Origin: Oscillospiraceae bacterium
GTDB lineage: Bacteria > Bacillota > Clostridia > Oscillospirales > Ruminococcaceae
Assembly: GCA_900768125.1 (NCBI GenBank)
Contig: CAAGBS010000051.1
Span: 1-64,000 of the forward strand
Direction of reading: 5' to 3'
Length of the DNA stretch: 64,000 nucleotides
A program made the translations under genes and the position numbers. The notes below the pieces were generated by a model. The model had not been told where the DNA came from. It saw only the letters and a program-made list of their open reading frames with translations, and ran no database searches. Positions 26,210-35,247 of this stretch are shown in pieces (within the stretch, counting starts at the first letter, position 1; every line of letters begins with the position of its first letter).

Positions 26210-26815
26210 ATGGATAAGGGATTGCTTTTTGTAGTATCAGCCCCGGCAGGCTGCGGAAAGGACACTATTCTTGAACAGCTTTTCAAGGTGACGGAGAATG
26301 TGGGATATTCAGTTTCTGCGACCAGCCGCGCGCCCAGGGAGGGCGAAGTGGACGGAGTGCACTATCATTTCCGCACCCGCGAGCAGTTCGAGCAGATGAT
26401 AAAGAACGGTGAAGTGCTTGAATACACCGAATACTGCGGCAACTACTACGGTACGCCCCGCAGGGCTGTAGAGGACATGCTCAGCGCCGGCAAGGACGTT
26501 ATCCTGAAAATCGAGGTAGAGGGCGCAATGAACATCAGAAGACTGTTCCCGGAGTGCTGCCTTGTGTTCATTCTGCCGCCGTCAATGCACGAACTGGAGC
26601 GCCGCCTCAGAAAGCGCGGCACCGAGACCGAGGAGAAGATAATCGAGCGCACCGCGCAGGCCCGCGAGGAACTTAAATTCGCAGAAAACTACGATTACCT
26701 CATCGTCAACGGCGAACTGGAAAAGGCAGTCGAGAACCTGAAAGCGGTCATCACCGGAGAGAAACTTCGCAAATCCCGCCAGATGCCGCTGCTGGAACAG
26801 CTCCGCGCTGAATGA
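26210..26815 (+). CDS. gmk: Guanylate kinase
   Basis: Protein of 201 residues with P-loop SAPAGCGKDT near the start, the GMP-binding SRAPREGEVDGVHYHF segment and a C-terminal lid. It phosphorylates GMP to GDP. The P-loop has GKDT in place of the common GKST/GKGT. The ATG at 26210 follows AGGAGA; a GTG at 26192 is less likely. In B. subtilis rpoZ and coaBC come next; here priA follows at once with a four-base overlap. Confidence 0.95.
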   Translation: MDKGLLFVVSAPAGCGKDTILEQLFKVTENVGYSVSATSRAPREGEVDGVHYHFRTREQFEQMIKNGEVLEYTEYCGNYYGTPRRAVEDMLSAGKDVILKIEVEGAMNIRRLFPECCLVFILPPSMHELERRLRKRGTETEEKIIERTAQAREELKFAENYDYLIVNGELEKAVENLKAVITGEKLRKSRQMPLLEQLRAE

Positions 26816-29226
26816 CAGAAGCAGTCCAGGCGGCGGTAGAGGGCACCGCGTACAGCTTTGACGCGCTTTTCACCTACCTCGTCCCCGAGGAACTCTGCGG
26901 GAGGATATCCGCGGGAATGCGCGTTGTAGTCCCGTTCGGCAGGGGGAACCGCAGCCGGATAGCGCTGGTGTTCGCGGTGGAGCCTGCGCCCGCAGACCGC
27001 TCGAAGCTGAAATATATAACTTCCATTGCGGACGGCGAGCCGGTCATTTCCACGGAAATGCTCCAGCTTTGCCGGTGGATACGGGACAACACCTACTGCA
27101 CCTATTTTGACGCATTCCGCGCGATACTTCCGCCGGGGCTCAGCTACACGCTCCAGACGCGTTACGAGCCGGTCAACGGCTTCAACGGAATGCTGCCTGC
27201 GGACGAGCAGTCGCTGCTGAAGCGAATCACGGAACTGCGTGAAAAATACAGCCCGCAGCCGGAGGACAAGCCGCTGTTAAAGGCGCTGAAAGAGTGTGGG
27301 GCTGTACGGGAATCGGAACTGCTGAAACGCCGCGTCGGGGACGAGACCACGCTGATGGTGAAGCTGGCGGAACTCCCCGAGGGCGCGGAAACGCCGAAGC
27401 TGACCCCGAAGCAGAAGCAGGTGCTGGAGTTCCTGGAGGAAAACAGCGCGGCTTCCGTGCACGAGGTGTGCTATGCGCTGAACATAACCGCCGCAGTCGT
27501 AAAACGGCTGGTGGAAAAGGGTATGCTGGAGGAATACGAATACCAGGTCTTCCGGCTGGAAAACACCGAGAACAAGGCCGAAAGTCCGTCTGATATAGTG
27601 TTCTCCCCGAAGCAGCAGGCGGTCTTTGACGGACTTCTCGGGCTGATGAACCGACCCGATCCGAAATGCGCGCTTCTCCGTGGAATAACCGGCAGCGGGA
27701 AGACCTCGGTGTTTATACGGCTGATAGACGAGGCTGTAAAGCAGGGAAAAACGGCAATAATGCTTGTCCCGGAGATCTCCCTCACGCCGCAGATGGTGGG
27801 AAAGTTCCGGCGGCTTTTCGGGGACGATGTGGCGATACTGCACAGCAGTCTTTCGCTGGGCGAGCGCGCTGACGAATACATCCGCATAAAGACCGGCAGG
27901 GCGCACATTGTCGTAGGAACCCGCAGCGCAGTCTTCGCCCCGGTGAAGAACCTCGGGATAATCGTCATCGACGAGGAGGGCGAGGGCACCTACAAATCCG
28001 AGAGCGCCCCGCGCTACCACGCCCGTGACGTAGCGAAGCAGAGGTGCTTCTACCACAAGGCGTTCCTGCTGCTGGCTTCCGCAACGCCGTCGCTGGAAAG
28101 CTACTACAACGCGAAGACCGGGCGCTACAGCCTGTTTGAACTGGACGAGCGGTATAACAACGCCGTCCTGCCGGACGTGTATATAGTCGATATGCGCGTT
28201 GAGCAGCAGAACGGGAACTACTCCGCGTTCAGCATGCCGCTGATCGAGGAAATGCGGAAGAATCTCGAGAACGGGGAGCAGTCGATACTGCTGCTGAACC
28301 GCCGGGGCTATCACACAAGCGTCCGCTGTGCGACATGCGGCAAGGCGATAGAGTGCCCGAACTGCGCGCTTCCGCTGACGTTCCACAAGACGAACGGCAC
28401 TGTGGTGTGCCATTACTGCGGCTACACCCACACGCTTTCACAGGTGTGTCCGTTCTGCGGGAGCAAATTCCTGATGATGAAAGGCACAGGCACCCAGCGC
28501 ATAGAGGACGAGATATCCGAGATATTCCCCAAGGCGCGGATACTCCGCATGGACGCGGACACCACCGCCGCCAAGAACGCATTTGAGAGCAAATTCAAGG
28601 CTTTCGCGGCGGGTGAGTACGACATAATAGTCGGAACGCAAATGATAGCAAAGGGACTGGATTTCCCTAACGTCACGCTTGTCGGCGTGCTGAAAACGGA
28701 TAACAGCCTTTACGCCGGAGATTTCCGCGCGTATGAGCGGACATTCTCGCTGATAACCCAGGTAGTCGGCCGCGGCGGGCGCGGAGGAAAGCGGGGCAGG
28801 GCGCTGATACAGACGTTCACCCCGGATCACTACGTTCTGAACCTCGCGGCGAGCCAGAATTATCCGGATTTTTACAAGGAAGAGATAGAACTGCGGGAGG
28901 CTATGACTTACCCGCCGTTCTGCGATATAATAGTGGTCGGCTTCACTTCGCTGGTGGACCGTGACTGCAGCGTTGCGGCGCTGCGCTTCCGGGACATGCT
29001 GGAGAAGCGCTGGGAATCGGATTTCAGCGAGATACCGCTGAGAATACTCGGTCCCGCCCGCAACGTCATCAGCAAGGTGAACGGGCGGTTCAGATGGCGG
29101 CTGATAATCAAGTGCCGCAATTCTCCGAAACTCAGGAAGCTGATGGAGCTTACCCTTAAAGAAGCAGGCGCCGACAAGGCGCTCGGAAACGTGACATTCT
29201 TTGCGGATCTCAACGGCGATCCGTGA
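26812..29226 (+). CDS. priA: Primosomal protein N' (replication restart helicase PriA)
   Basis: Superfamily 2 helicase of 804 residues that recognises stalled forks and reloads the replicative helicase. N-terminal 3'-end-binding and winged-helix domains (about 1-260) precede the helicase core with Walker A GITGSGKT (291-298). Motif II reads DEEG (387-390) where the family normally has DEEH. The zinc-binding insertion has its CxxC pairs (CATCG, CPNC, CHYC, CPFC). The following residues TYKSESAPRYHARD are normal for PriA, so a sequencing error is not obvious. It overlaps gmk by four bases. Confidence 0.95.
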   Translation: MTEAVQAAVEGTAYSFDALFTYLVPEELCGRISAGMRVVVPFGRGNRSRIALVFAVEPAPADRSKLKYITSIADGEPVISTEMLQLCRWIRDNTYCTYFDAFRAILPPGLSYTLQTRYEPVNGFNGMLPADEQSLLKRITELREKYSPQPEDKPLLKALKECGAVRESELLKRRVGDETTLMVKLAELPEGAETPKLTPKQKQVLEFLEENSAASVHEVCYALNITAAVVKRLVEKGMLEEYEYQVFRLENTENKAESPSDIVFSPKQQAVFDGLLGLMNRPDPKCALLRGITGSGKTSVFIRLIDEAVKQGKTAIMLVPEISLTPQMVGKFRRLFGDDVAILHSSLSLGERADEYIRIKTGRAHIVVGTRSAVFAPVKNLGIIVIDEEGEGTYKSESAPRYHARDVAKQRCFYHKAFLLLASATPSLESYYNAKTGRYSLFELDERYNNAVLPDVYIVDMRVEQQNGNYSAFSMPLIEEMRKNLENGEQSILLLNRRGYHTSVRCATCGKAIECPNCALPLTFHKTNGTVVCHYCGYTHTLSQVCPFCGSKFLMMKGTGTQRIEDEISEIFPKARILRMDADTTAAKNAFESKFKAFAAGEYDIIVGTQMIAKGLDFPNVTLVGVLKTDNSLYAGDFRAYERTFSLITQVVGRGGRGGKRGRALIQTFTPDHYVLNLAASQNYPDFYKEEIELREAMTYPPFCDIIVVGFTSLVDRDCSVAALRFRDMLEKRWESDFSEIPLRILGPARNVISKVNGRFRWRLIIKCRNSPKLRKLMELTLKEAGADKALGNVTFFADLNGDP

Positions 29227-29246
29227 CGCATGAAAGGACGATAGAA

Positions 29247-29723
29247 ATGGCATTAAGGCAGATAGTTAAGTTCGGTGATGAGATACTGCGCAAAAAAAGC
29301 AGACCCGTGACAAATTTTGACGAGCGGCTGTGGACCCTCCTGGACGATATGGCGGAGACCATGCATTCCAAGGACGGCGCGGGACTGGCGGCGGTTCAGG
29401 TCGGAGTGCTGCGCAGGGCGGTAGTTATTGACGTGCACGATGAGCACGGTGTTATCGAACTGATAAATCCCGAGATAGTTTCCGCCGAGGGAACGCAGAC
29501 CGGGAACGAGGGCTGCCTTTCCGCGCCTAACGTCTGGGAGGAGGTCGAGCGCCCGAATATCGTCACCGTAAAGGCGCAGGACCGCAGCGGCAAGGAGTTC
29601 ACGCTGACCGGAAGCGCGCTTCTCGCAAGGGCGTTCTGCCACGAACTTGACCATCTTGACGGCGTGCTGTTCATCGACCATGTGAAGCAGACGCCGGAGC
29701 ACAGGGACATTACGAAAAGGTGA
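29247..29723 (+). CDS. def: Peptide deformylase, first of two paralogues (divergent motif 1)
   Basis: Protein of 158 residues. Motif 2 EGCLS (Cys90) and motif 3 HELDH (His132, Glu133, His136) supply the metal ligands and catalytic Glu, so activity is possible. Motif 1 is GAGLAAVQ, with Val50 in place of the almost invariant Pro of GxGLAAPQ. It aligns without gaps over 140 residues with the next gene, showing a tandem duplication. The ATG at 29247 follows AAAGGACG; an in-frame ATG 24 bases upstream is less likely. It may be a specialised or regulatory deformylase. Confidence 0.88.
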   Translation: MALRQIVKFGDEILRKKSRPVTNFDERLWTLLDDMAETMHSKDGAGLAAVQVGVLRRAVVIDVHDEHGVIELINPEIVSAEGTQTGNEGCLSAPNVWEEVERPNIVTVKAQDRSGKEFTLTGSALLARAFCHELDHLDGVLFIDHVKQTPEHRDITKR

Positions 29724-29735
29724 CAGGAGGTAGAA

Positions 29736-30197
29736 ATGGCTGTTCTTGATATACTGCAGTTCGGCGATGAAACCCTGCGCCGGAAAAGCGAGGAAGTCAC
29801 CGAGTTCAACGAGGAACTGTGGGAACTTCTCGACGATATGGCTGAGACTATGTACGAAGCCGGCGGAGTAGGGCTTGCAGCGCCGCAGGTCGGCGTGCTG
29901 AAGCGCGTTGTAGTCATCGATACTGACGACGACAGGGGACTGATGGAACTAGTCAACCCCGTGATAGTTGCGATAAGGGGAAAGCAGCGCGAGCCGGAAG
30001 GCTGCCTGTCCTACCCGGGAAAGAGCGGCTATGTAGTCCGCCCGGCAAAGGTGAAGCTGAAAGCCCAGGACCGCTACGGAAAGCGCCGGGTCTATGTCGG
30101 CTCCGGACTGCTGGCGCGCGCATTCTGCCACGAAACTGACCACCTCAACGGCATTCTTTATTCCGATAAGGTGGACGAATGGGAGGAAGACGAATGA
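29736..30197 (+). CDS. def: Peptide deformylase, second paralogue (canonical)
   Basis: Protein of 153 residues with all three canonical motifs: GVGLAAPQ, EGCLS (Cys90) and HETDH (His132, Glu133, His136). It removes the formyl group from nascent protein N-termini. A 12-base gap separates it from the first paralogue, and its stop overlaps the fmt start as ATGA, so formylation and deformylation genes are coupled. AGGAGGT precedes the ATG. Confidence 0.95.
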   Translation: MAVLDILQFGDETLRRKSEEVTEFNEELWELLDDMAETMYEAGGVGLAAPQVGVLKRVVVIDTDDDRGLMELVNPVIVAIRGKQREPEGCLSYPGKSGYVVRPAKVKLKAQDRYGKRRVYVGSGLLARAFCHETDHLNGILYSDKVDEWEEDE

Positions 30198-31123
30198 AGC
30201 TAGTATTTATGGGTACCCCGGTCTACGCGCTGTCCTGCCTGGAGGCGCTCATCGCTGCGGGTCACGAGATAGCCGCTGTATTCACACAGCCCGACAAGCC
30301 CAAGAACCGCGGAAAGCAGATACAGATGACCCCGGTAAAGGAACTTGCGCTGAAGCATGATATCCCGGTATATCAGCCGCTTAGCCTGCGCAGGGGCGAG
30401 GACGCCGAAAAGTCCCTCGAGACGCTGAAAGAGATATCCCCGGACTGCATAGTTGTCGTCGCATACGGTCAGATACTGCCGGAAAGCATACTGGAACTGC
30501 CGAAGTTCGGCTGCATAAACGTGCACGCTTCGCTGCTCCCGATGTACCGCGGAGCGGCTCCGATACAGCGCTGCATTCAGTTCGGCGAAAAGAAGACGGG
30601 CGTTACCACCATGTACATGGCGAAGGGGCTTGACACCGGCGACATGATACTGAAAGACGAACTGGATATCCCCGATGACATGACCGGCTCCCAGCTTCAC
30701 GACAGATTAGCCGAAATGGGCGGGAAGCTGATCGTGCGCACTCTGGAGGAAGTCCAGGCGGGCACCGCTCCGCGCATTCCGCAGGAGGGCGACACCTGCT
30801 ACGCTTCTATGATATCCAAGGAAGAGTTGAAACTCGATTTCACGAAGCCCGCAGTGCAGGTCAGGGACTTTATCCGCGCTATGTCTGCCATGCCCTGCGC
30901 TTACACGATGCTTGACGGCAAGCGGCTAAAAGTCTACAACGCGGTGCTGGCGGAGAACGCTTCCGGTAAACCCGCGGAAGTAACCGACCCGGACAGCTTT
31001 ACGGTAGCGTGCGGCGAGGGTGCGGTCCGCTTCACCGAGGTGCAGCCCGAGGGCGGAAAGCGCATGGACGTTCAGGCGTTCCTGCGTGGAAAAAAGCCCG
31101 CAAAGGGTACGCTGCTCGGATAA
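30194..31123 (+). CDS. fmt: Methionyl-tRNA formyltransferase
   Basis: Protein of 309 residues. The N-terminal formyltransferase domain carries FMGTPVYA, the folate/catalytic segment HASLLPMYRGAAPIQ and GVTTMYMAKGLDTGDM; a C-terminal OB-like domain binds tRNA. It formylates Met-tRNAfMet for translation initiation. The ATG at 30194 overlaps the def stop by four bases. Confidence 0.97.
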   Translation: MKLVFMGTPVYALSCLEALIAAGHEIAAVFTQPDKPKNRGKQIQMTPVKELALKHDIPVYQPLSLRRGEDAEKSLETLKEISPDCIVVVAYGQILPESILELPKFGCINVHASLLPMYRGAAPIQRCIQFGEKKTGVTTMYMAKGLDTGDMILKDELDIPDDMTGSQLHDRLAEMGGKLIVRTLEEVQAGTAPRIPQEGDTCYASMISKEELKLDFTKPAVQVRDFIRAMSAMPCAYTMLDGKRLKVYNAVLAENASGKPAEVTDPDSFTVACGEGAVRFTEVQPEGGKRMDVQAFLRGKKPAKGTLLG

Positions 31124-31180
31124 TTCCGGTGCAATTACACACCATAACCATGTCCTTTTAATGTGAGCAGGAGGTAAATT

Positions 31181-31912
31181 ATGGTACAACTAATGATATC
31201 CGCAGTAGGTCACGCAAGCCGTGCGGATCTGTTCAGCATGAGTTACACTACGGCGTATTTCCTTTGTATAATCGCGTTTATAGCTGCGGTGATATGCTCG
31301 ATAAATGTCAAAACCACATACGCTAAATATGACCAGGTCAGAAGCCGCCGGGGGCTTACCGGCGCGCAGGCGGCACGGACTATCCTTGACCGTAACGGGC
31401 TTTACAACGTCCAGGTGGTGCGAATCTCCGGACATCTCACCGATAACTACAACCCGAAGACCAACATAGTTTCGCTCTCGGACAGCGTTTACGACAGCAC
31501 GTCGCTTGCGGCTATCGGAGTAGCGGCGCATGAGTGCGGACATGCAGTCCAGCATGCGACCGGATATATCCCCAACGAGATACGCTCGGCGGTGTTCCCG
31601 ATAGCGAGACTTGGCTCCACACTGTATTTCTACGTTTTCATTGCGGGAATAATCTTCAGCTTCGAGCCGCTTGTGGACATCGGAATAATCCTGTTCGCGT
31701 TCGTGGTGCTGTTCCAGCTGGTGACTCTCCCGGTGGAATTCAACGCGAGCCGCCGCGCAATGCTGACGATAAGGAGCGAGGGTCTGCTCGACCAGGACGA
31801 ACTTTACGGCGCGCGCAGAACGCTCACAGCCGCCGCCATGACATACGTAGCGAGCCTTGCGGTATCGGTGACGCAGCTGCTGAGAATGCTGGCTTCCCGC
31901 AACCGGCGTTGA
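31181..31912 (+). CDS. YugP-like membrane zinc metallopeptidase
   Basis: Protein of 243 residues with the zinc motif HECGHAVQH (about 110-118) and hydrophobic segments near 17-40, about 140-160, and 165-185. It belongs to the neutral zinc metallopeptidase family (Zn_peptidase_2, B. subtilis YugP), integral membrane proteases of unknown substrate. AGGAGG precedes the ATG. In B. subtilis nothing stands between fmt and rsmB, so this gene is an insertion into the conserved locus; a 57-base gap separates it from fmt. Confidence 0.9.
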   Translation: MVQLMISAVGHASRADLFSMSYTTAYFLCIIAFIAAVICSINVKTTYAKYDQVRSRRGLTGAQAARTILDRNGLYNVQVVRISGHLTDNYNPKTNIVSLSDSVYDSTSLAAIGVAAHECGHAVQHATGYIPNEIRSAVFPIARLGSTLYFYVFIAGIIFSFEPLVDIGIILFAFVVLFQLVTLPVEFNASRRAMLTIRSEGLLDQDELYGARRTLTAAAMTYVASLAVSVTQLLRMLASRNRR

Positions 31913-31935
31913 TCATAAATTAAGGAGTGCTGATA

Positions 31936-33255
31936 ATGGCTGACCCAAGGCTTACGGTCGTGAAAATGCTGATGAAAATGGACAGCAGCGAGGCTTATTC
32001 CAACCTGCTGCTGGACCATGTTTTCTCTGAGTCCGACCTTTCCGAGAGGGACAAGGCTTTCGCAGCGGCGCTGTTTTACGGCGTACTGGAGCGCAGGCTG
32101 ACCCTTGACTACATCATAGAAAAGAACTCAAAAATACCGTTTGCGAAGCTCGACCCGGCGGCTGTAGTGATACTCCGCACGGGGCTGTATCAGCTGCTCT
32201 ACATGGATTCCGTGCCGGAAAGCGCCGCAGTCAACGAGAGCGTCAAACTCTGCAAGAAGCTGAAATGCTTCTCGGCGCAGGGATTCGTCAACGGAATGCT
32301 CCGCAGCTTCATTCGCGGAGGGAAGAAGATAAGCTACCTAGGACTGGAGCCGGAAAAGCGGCTTTCCGTCGAGTATTCCTGCCCGCAGTGGCTGACTGAA
32401 AAGCTGGTGCGCGAGTACGGCACTGATTTCGCCGTGAGGGCGCTGAAAGCCTCGGTCGGTAAGCCTCCGGTATACGCGCGGGTCAACACGCTTAAAACCA
32501 CGACCGAGAAGCTCCTCGCCGAACTTTCGAAGCACAGGATAAAAGCCGCGGCTTACCCTGGGCTTGACAACTGTATAAAGCTGGAAAAATCAGGCGACAT
32601 CGAAAAGTGCGCCCCGTTCCGCCAGGGACTGTTCCATGTGCAGGACATTTCATCGCAGCTGTGCTGCCTGACCCTGCGCCCGGTCGTAAATGAAACGGTG
32701 TTGGACGTCTGCGCGGCTCCCGGCGGCAAAAGCTTCACGCTCGCAGAGCTGATGGGAAATAACGGCAGGCTTTACAGCATGGACCTGCACGATATGCGAG
32801 TGGGTCTCATCGAGGACGGCGCGGCTCGGCTGGGCATAAAGATGATCACCGCCATGCAGAACGACGCTTCGAAATTCAACGGGGAGCTTCCGCAGGCGGA
32901 CAGGGTGTTGTGCGACGTGCCATGCTCCGGGCTGGGAGTTATCCGCAGAAAGCCGGAGATAAAATTCAAATCCGCCGGCGATTTCGAGGGGCTTCCCGAG
33001 ATACAGAGCCAGATACTGGAGACTTCCGCACGGTATGTCAAGCCGGGCGGCACGCTGGTATACTCCACCTGCACGCTTTCACGCGCAGAGAACGACGAAG
33101 TCGCGGGGCGTTTCGCGGCGGCTCATCCGGAGTTCCTGCCGATAGTGCAGCCGGTTCCATACGCCGGCGCTGCTGGCGAACCCATGCGTACCTACTGCCC
33201 GGACGAGAACGGCGGGGACGGATTCTTCACCGCGTCGTTCCGCAGAGTAAAATGA
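31936..33255 (+). CDS. rsmB: 16S rRNA (cytosine(967)-C(5))-methyltransferase RsmB
   Basis: Protein of 439 residues: NusB-like RNA-binding domain (about 1-140) and a C-terminal SAM-dependent RNA m5C methyltransferase. Motif I is VLDVCAAPGGKS, motif IV CDVPCSG and motif VI YSTCTLSRAEN; the Cys of the last motif is the nucleophile. The ATG at 31936 has AAGGAG eight bases upstream. Confidence 0.95.
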   Translation: MADPRLTVVKMLMKMDSSEAYSNLLLDHVFSESDLSERDKAFAAALFYGVLERRLTLDYIIEKNSKIPFAKLDPAAVVILRTGLYQLLYMDSVPESAAVNESVKLCKKLKCFSAQGFVNGMLRSFIRGGKKISYLGLEPEKRLSVEYSCPQWLTEKLVREYGTDFAVRALKASVGKPPVYARVNTLKTTTEKLLAELSKHRIKAAAYPGLDNCIKLEKSGDIEKCAPFRQGLFHVQDISSQLCCLTLRPVVNETVLDVCAAPGGKSFTLAELMGNNGRLYSMDLHDMRVGLIEDGAARLGIKMITAMQNDASKFNGELPQADRVLCDVPCSGLGVIRRKPEIKFKSAGDFEGLPEIQSQILETSARYVKPGGTLVYSTCTLSRAENDEVAGRFAAAHPEFLPIVQPVPYAGAAGEPMRTYCPDENGGDGFFTASFRRVK

Positions 33256-33268
33256 AAGGCTGAATAAA

Positions 33269-34348
33269 TTGGAAGAGCTGGAAAAGATAGATATACTTTC
33301 GCTGACTAAAGAGGAACTTACCGAGCAGATAACAGCGCTGGGTGAAAAAGCATTCCGTGCGAAGCAGATTTACGATTGGCTGCATGTCAAGAAAATCAGC
33401 GATTTTTCGCAGATGAGCAATATTTCTGCACAATTTCGCGAGGTGCTTTCAAAAAAGTTTTGTCTAAAACAACTAATTATCAAAAAAAAGCTTGTATCTG
33501 CCCTGGATAATACGGTAAAATATCTTTATGGGCTGCCTGACGGCGAGGCAGTCGAAACAGTACTTATGGAATACAAGCACGGGAACAGCCTGTGCATTTC
33601 AACGCAGGTCGGCTGCCGAATGGGCTGCAGATTCTGCGCGAGTACTATCGCAGGCTTCGTGCGGCACCTGCTTCCCAGCGAAATGCTGCTGCAGGTCTAC
33701 GAAACGGAGCGCGACAGCGGGCGGCATGTTGACAGCATAGTGCTGATGGGCATAGGCGAACCGCTGGATAACTACGACAACGTGATGAGGTTCCTCACCC
33801 TGATGAACAGCGGCGGGGACGGAATGAGCCTGCGGCACATTTCACTTTCCACCTGCGGCGTAGTGCCGAGAATATACGACCTTGCGGAGCTCAAAACCGG
33901 GATTACGCTGTCGATATCGCTCCACGCGGCAACGGACGAGCGCCGCAGCGAGATAATGCCGATAAACAGAAAATACCATCTTGACGAGCTGATGAAAGCC
34001 TGCCGCCATTACTTCGCGAAGACCGGACGGCGTATCAGCTTCGAATATTCCCTCATTGAGGGCGTGAACGACACCGAGCAGGCGGCGCAGGAACTGATAA
34101 ATCTCCTGGGCGGAATGACCTGCCATGTAAATCTGATACCGATAAACGAAATACGCGAGCGCGATTTCCGGAAGAGCCGTTCAGTCGAGCGGTTCCAGAA
34201 GCGCCTTTGCGACGCGGGGATAAACGCCACGGTACGCCGAACGCTCGGCGCGGACATAAGCGCGGCGTGCGGACAGCTCCGCAGGGACGGCGGCATGAAG
34301 CAGCCGGACTTCGATGGGGCACAGCAAAATACAGGCGGTGAGACATGA
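33269..34348 (+). CDS. rlmN: Dual-specificity 23S rRNA/tRNA adenine C2-methyltransferase RlmN
   Basis: Radical SAM enzyme of 359 residues with the CX3CX2C cluster site (Cys116, Cys120, Cys123 in GCRMGCRFCAST) and a catalytic Cys in SAACGQLR near the end. It methylates A2503 of 23S rRNA and A37 of some tRNAs. The TTG start has GAAAGG nine bases upstream. The short Lys-rich stretch around 65-75 is AT-rich compared with its surroundings. The stop overlaps prpC by four bases. Confidence 0.96.
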   Translation: MEELEKIDILSLTKEELTEQITALGEKAFRAKQIYDWLHVKKISDFSQMSNISAQFREVLSKKFCLKQLIIKKKLVSALDNTVKYLYGLPDGEAVETVLMEYKHGNSLCISTQVGCRMGCRFCASTIAGFVRHLLPSEMLLQVYETERDSGRHVDSIVLMGIGEPLDNYDNVMRFLTLMNSGGDGMSLRHISLSTCGVVPRIYDLAELKTGITLSISLHAATDERRSEIMPINRKYHLDELMKACRHYFAKTGRRISFEYSLIEGVNDTEQAAQELINLLGGMTCHVNLIPINEIRERDFRKSRSVERFQKRLCDAGINATVRRTLGADISAACGQLRRDGGMKQPDFDGAQQNTGGET

Positions 34349-35085
34349 AAATTTTCAGCAAAACCGACATAGGACTTCTTAGAGAAGAAAACCAGGACTG
34401 CGTGTGGAGCGCCATGCTTTCTGACGGCGCGTGCGCTGCGGTGCTGTGCGATGGAATGGGCGGCGAGGCTCACGGCGGGCTTGCAAGCAGTATAGCGGTC
34501 GATGTCATATCAAAGCGCATAACCGGAACGTTTTCCGAGATGATGAACCGCAATTCTGTCCGCAATCTGCTGATAACGGCGGTGTCCGCGGCGAACAGCG
34601 CAGTAGTTGACGCCGCGAGGAAAGAGCCTGAGGGCGCCGTGATGGGTACTACCTGCGTTGCTGCTATCGTTTCGGGTCACAGGGCGTATATCGTGAACGT
34701 GGGCGACAGCCGCGGATATCACCTGTTCACCAGTTCCGACAGCGAGTGCATTCAGCAGATAACCAAGGATCATTCCCATGTGCGCGACCTTATCGACCGC
34801 GGCGAAATAACCGAGGAGCAGGCGAAAGTCCACCCCGACCGCAACAAGATAACCCGCGCGATAGGCGCTGAGGACACCATCACGCCTGACTACTTCGAGA
34901 TAGACCTCGCAGATGGCGACATGTTCCTGATGTGCTCGGACGGGCTTTCTTCCTACGGGGACGACATGGATATACTTGACATTTGCTTCGAGTATCCTGC
35001 GGAAGAAATATGTGGTAAACTCATTGATTACGCGAACGGCAACGGCGGGAATGATAACATTTCAGTCGCGCTTATCGCTGTATGA
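34345..35085 (+). CDS. prpC: PP2C-type Ser/Thr protein phosphatase
   Basis: Protein of 246 residues with the bacterial PP2C metal-binding signature: REENQD, VLCDGMGG, a SDGLSSY segment and the terminal GNDNISVAL. It removes phosphate from substrates of the adjacent PASTA kinase. In B. subtilis prpC and prkC overlap; here the genes are separated by 162 bases with a promoter, so kinase level can be set independently. Confidence 0.95.
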   Translation: MKIFSKTDIGLLREENQDCVWSAMLSDGACAAVLCDGMGGEAHGGLASSIAVDVISKRITGTFSEMMNRNSVRNLLITAVSAANSAVVDAARKEPEGAVMGTTCVAAIVSGHRAYIVNVGDSRGYHLFTSSDSECIQQITKDHSHVRDLIDRGEITEEQAKVHPDRNKITRAIGAEDTITPDYFEIDLADGDMFLMCSDGLSSYGDDMDILDICFEYPAEEICGKLIDYANGNGGNDNISVALIAV

Positions 35086-35119
35086 ATATTACAGTTTGAT
35101 TACAAAATCTGCAATTAGG

Positions 35120-35149
35120 TTGACATTTTATGCTGCTATATGGTATTAT
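35120..35149 (+). promoter_or_regulatory. SigA promoter in front of prkC
   Basis: TTGACA (35120-35125), 18-bp spacer, TATTAT (35144-35149). The start would be near 35156, leaving a leader of about 90 bases that contains the hairpin at 35181-35209. Confidence 0.7.
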
Positions 35150-35180
35150 ATATAAGCAGCAGACTGATTTGCAGTATTCA

Positions 35181-35213
35181 GCACCGCCGCTTCCATACGG
35201 CGCGGGTGCTTTT
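35181..35213 (+). terminator. Terminator-like hairpin in the prkC leader
   Basis: GCACC-GCCG (35181-35189) can pair with CGGC-(GCG)-GGTGC (35198-35209), with a three-base bulge, followed by TTTT. It sits between the promoter and the prkC start, so it could end prpC transcripts or attenuate prkC. I see no ligand-binding aptamer. Confidence 0.45.
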
Positions 35214-35247
35214 AACATAGAATGTATGGAGAAATGGCGGAGCAGAT

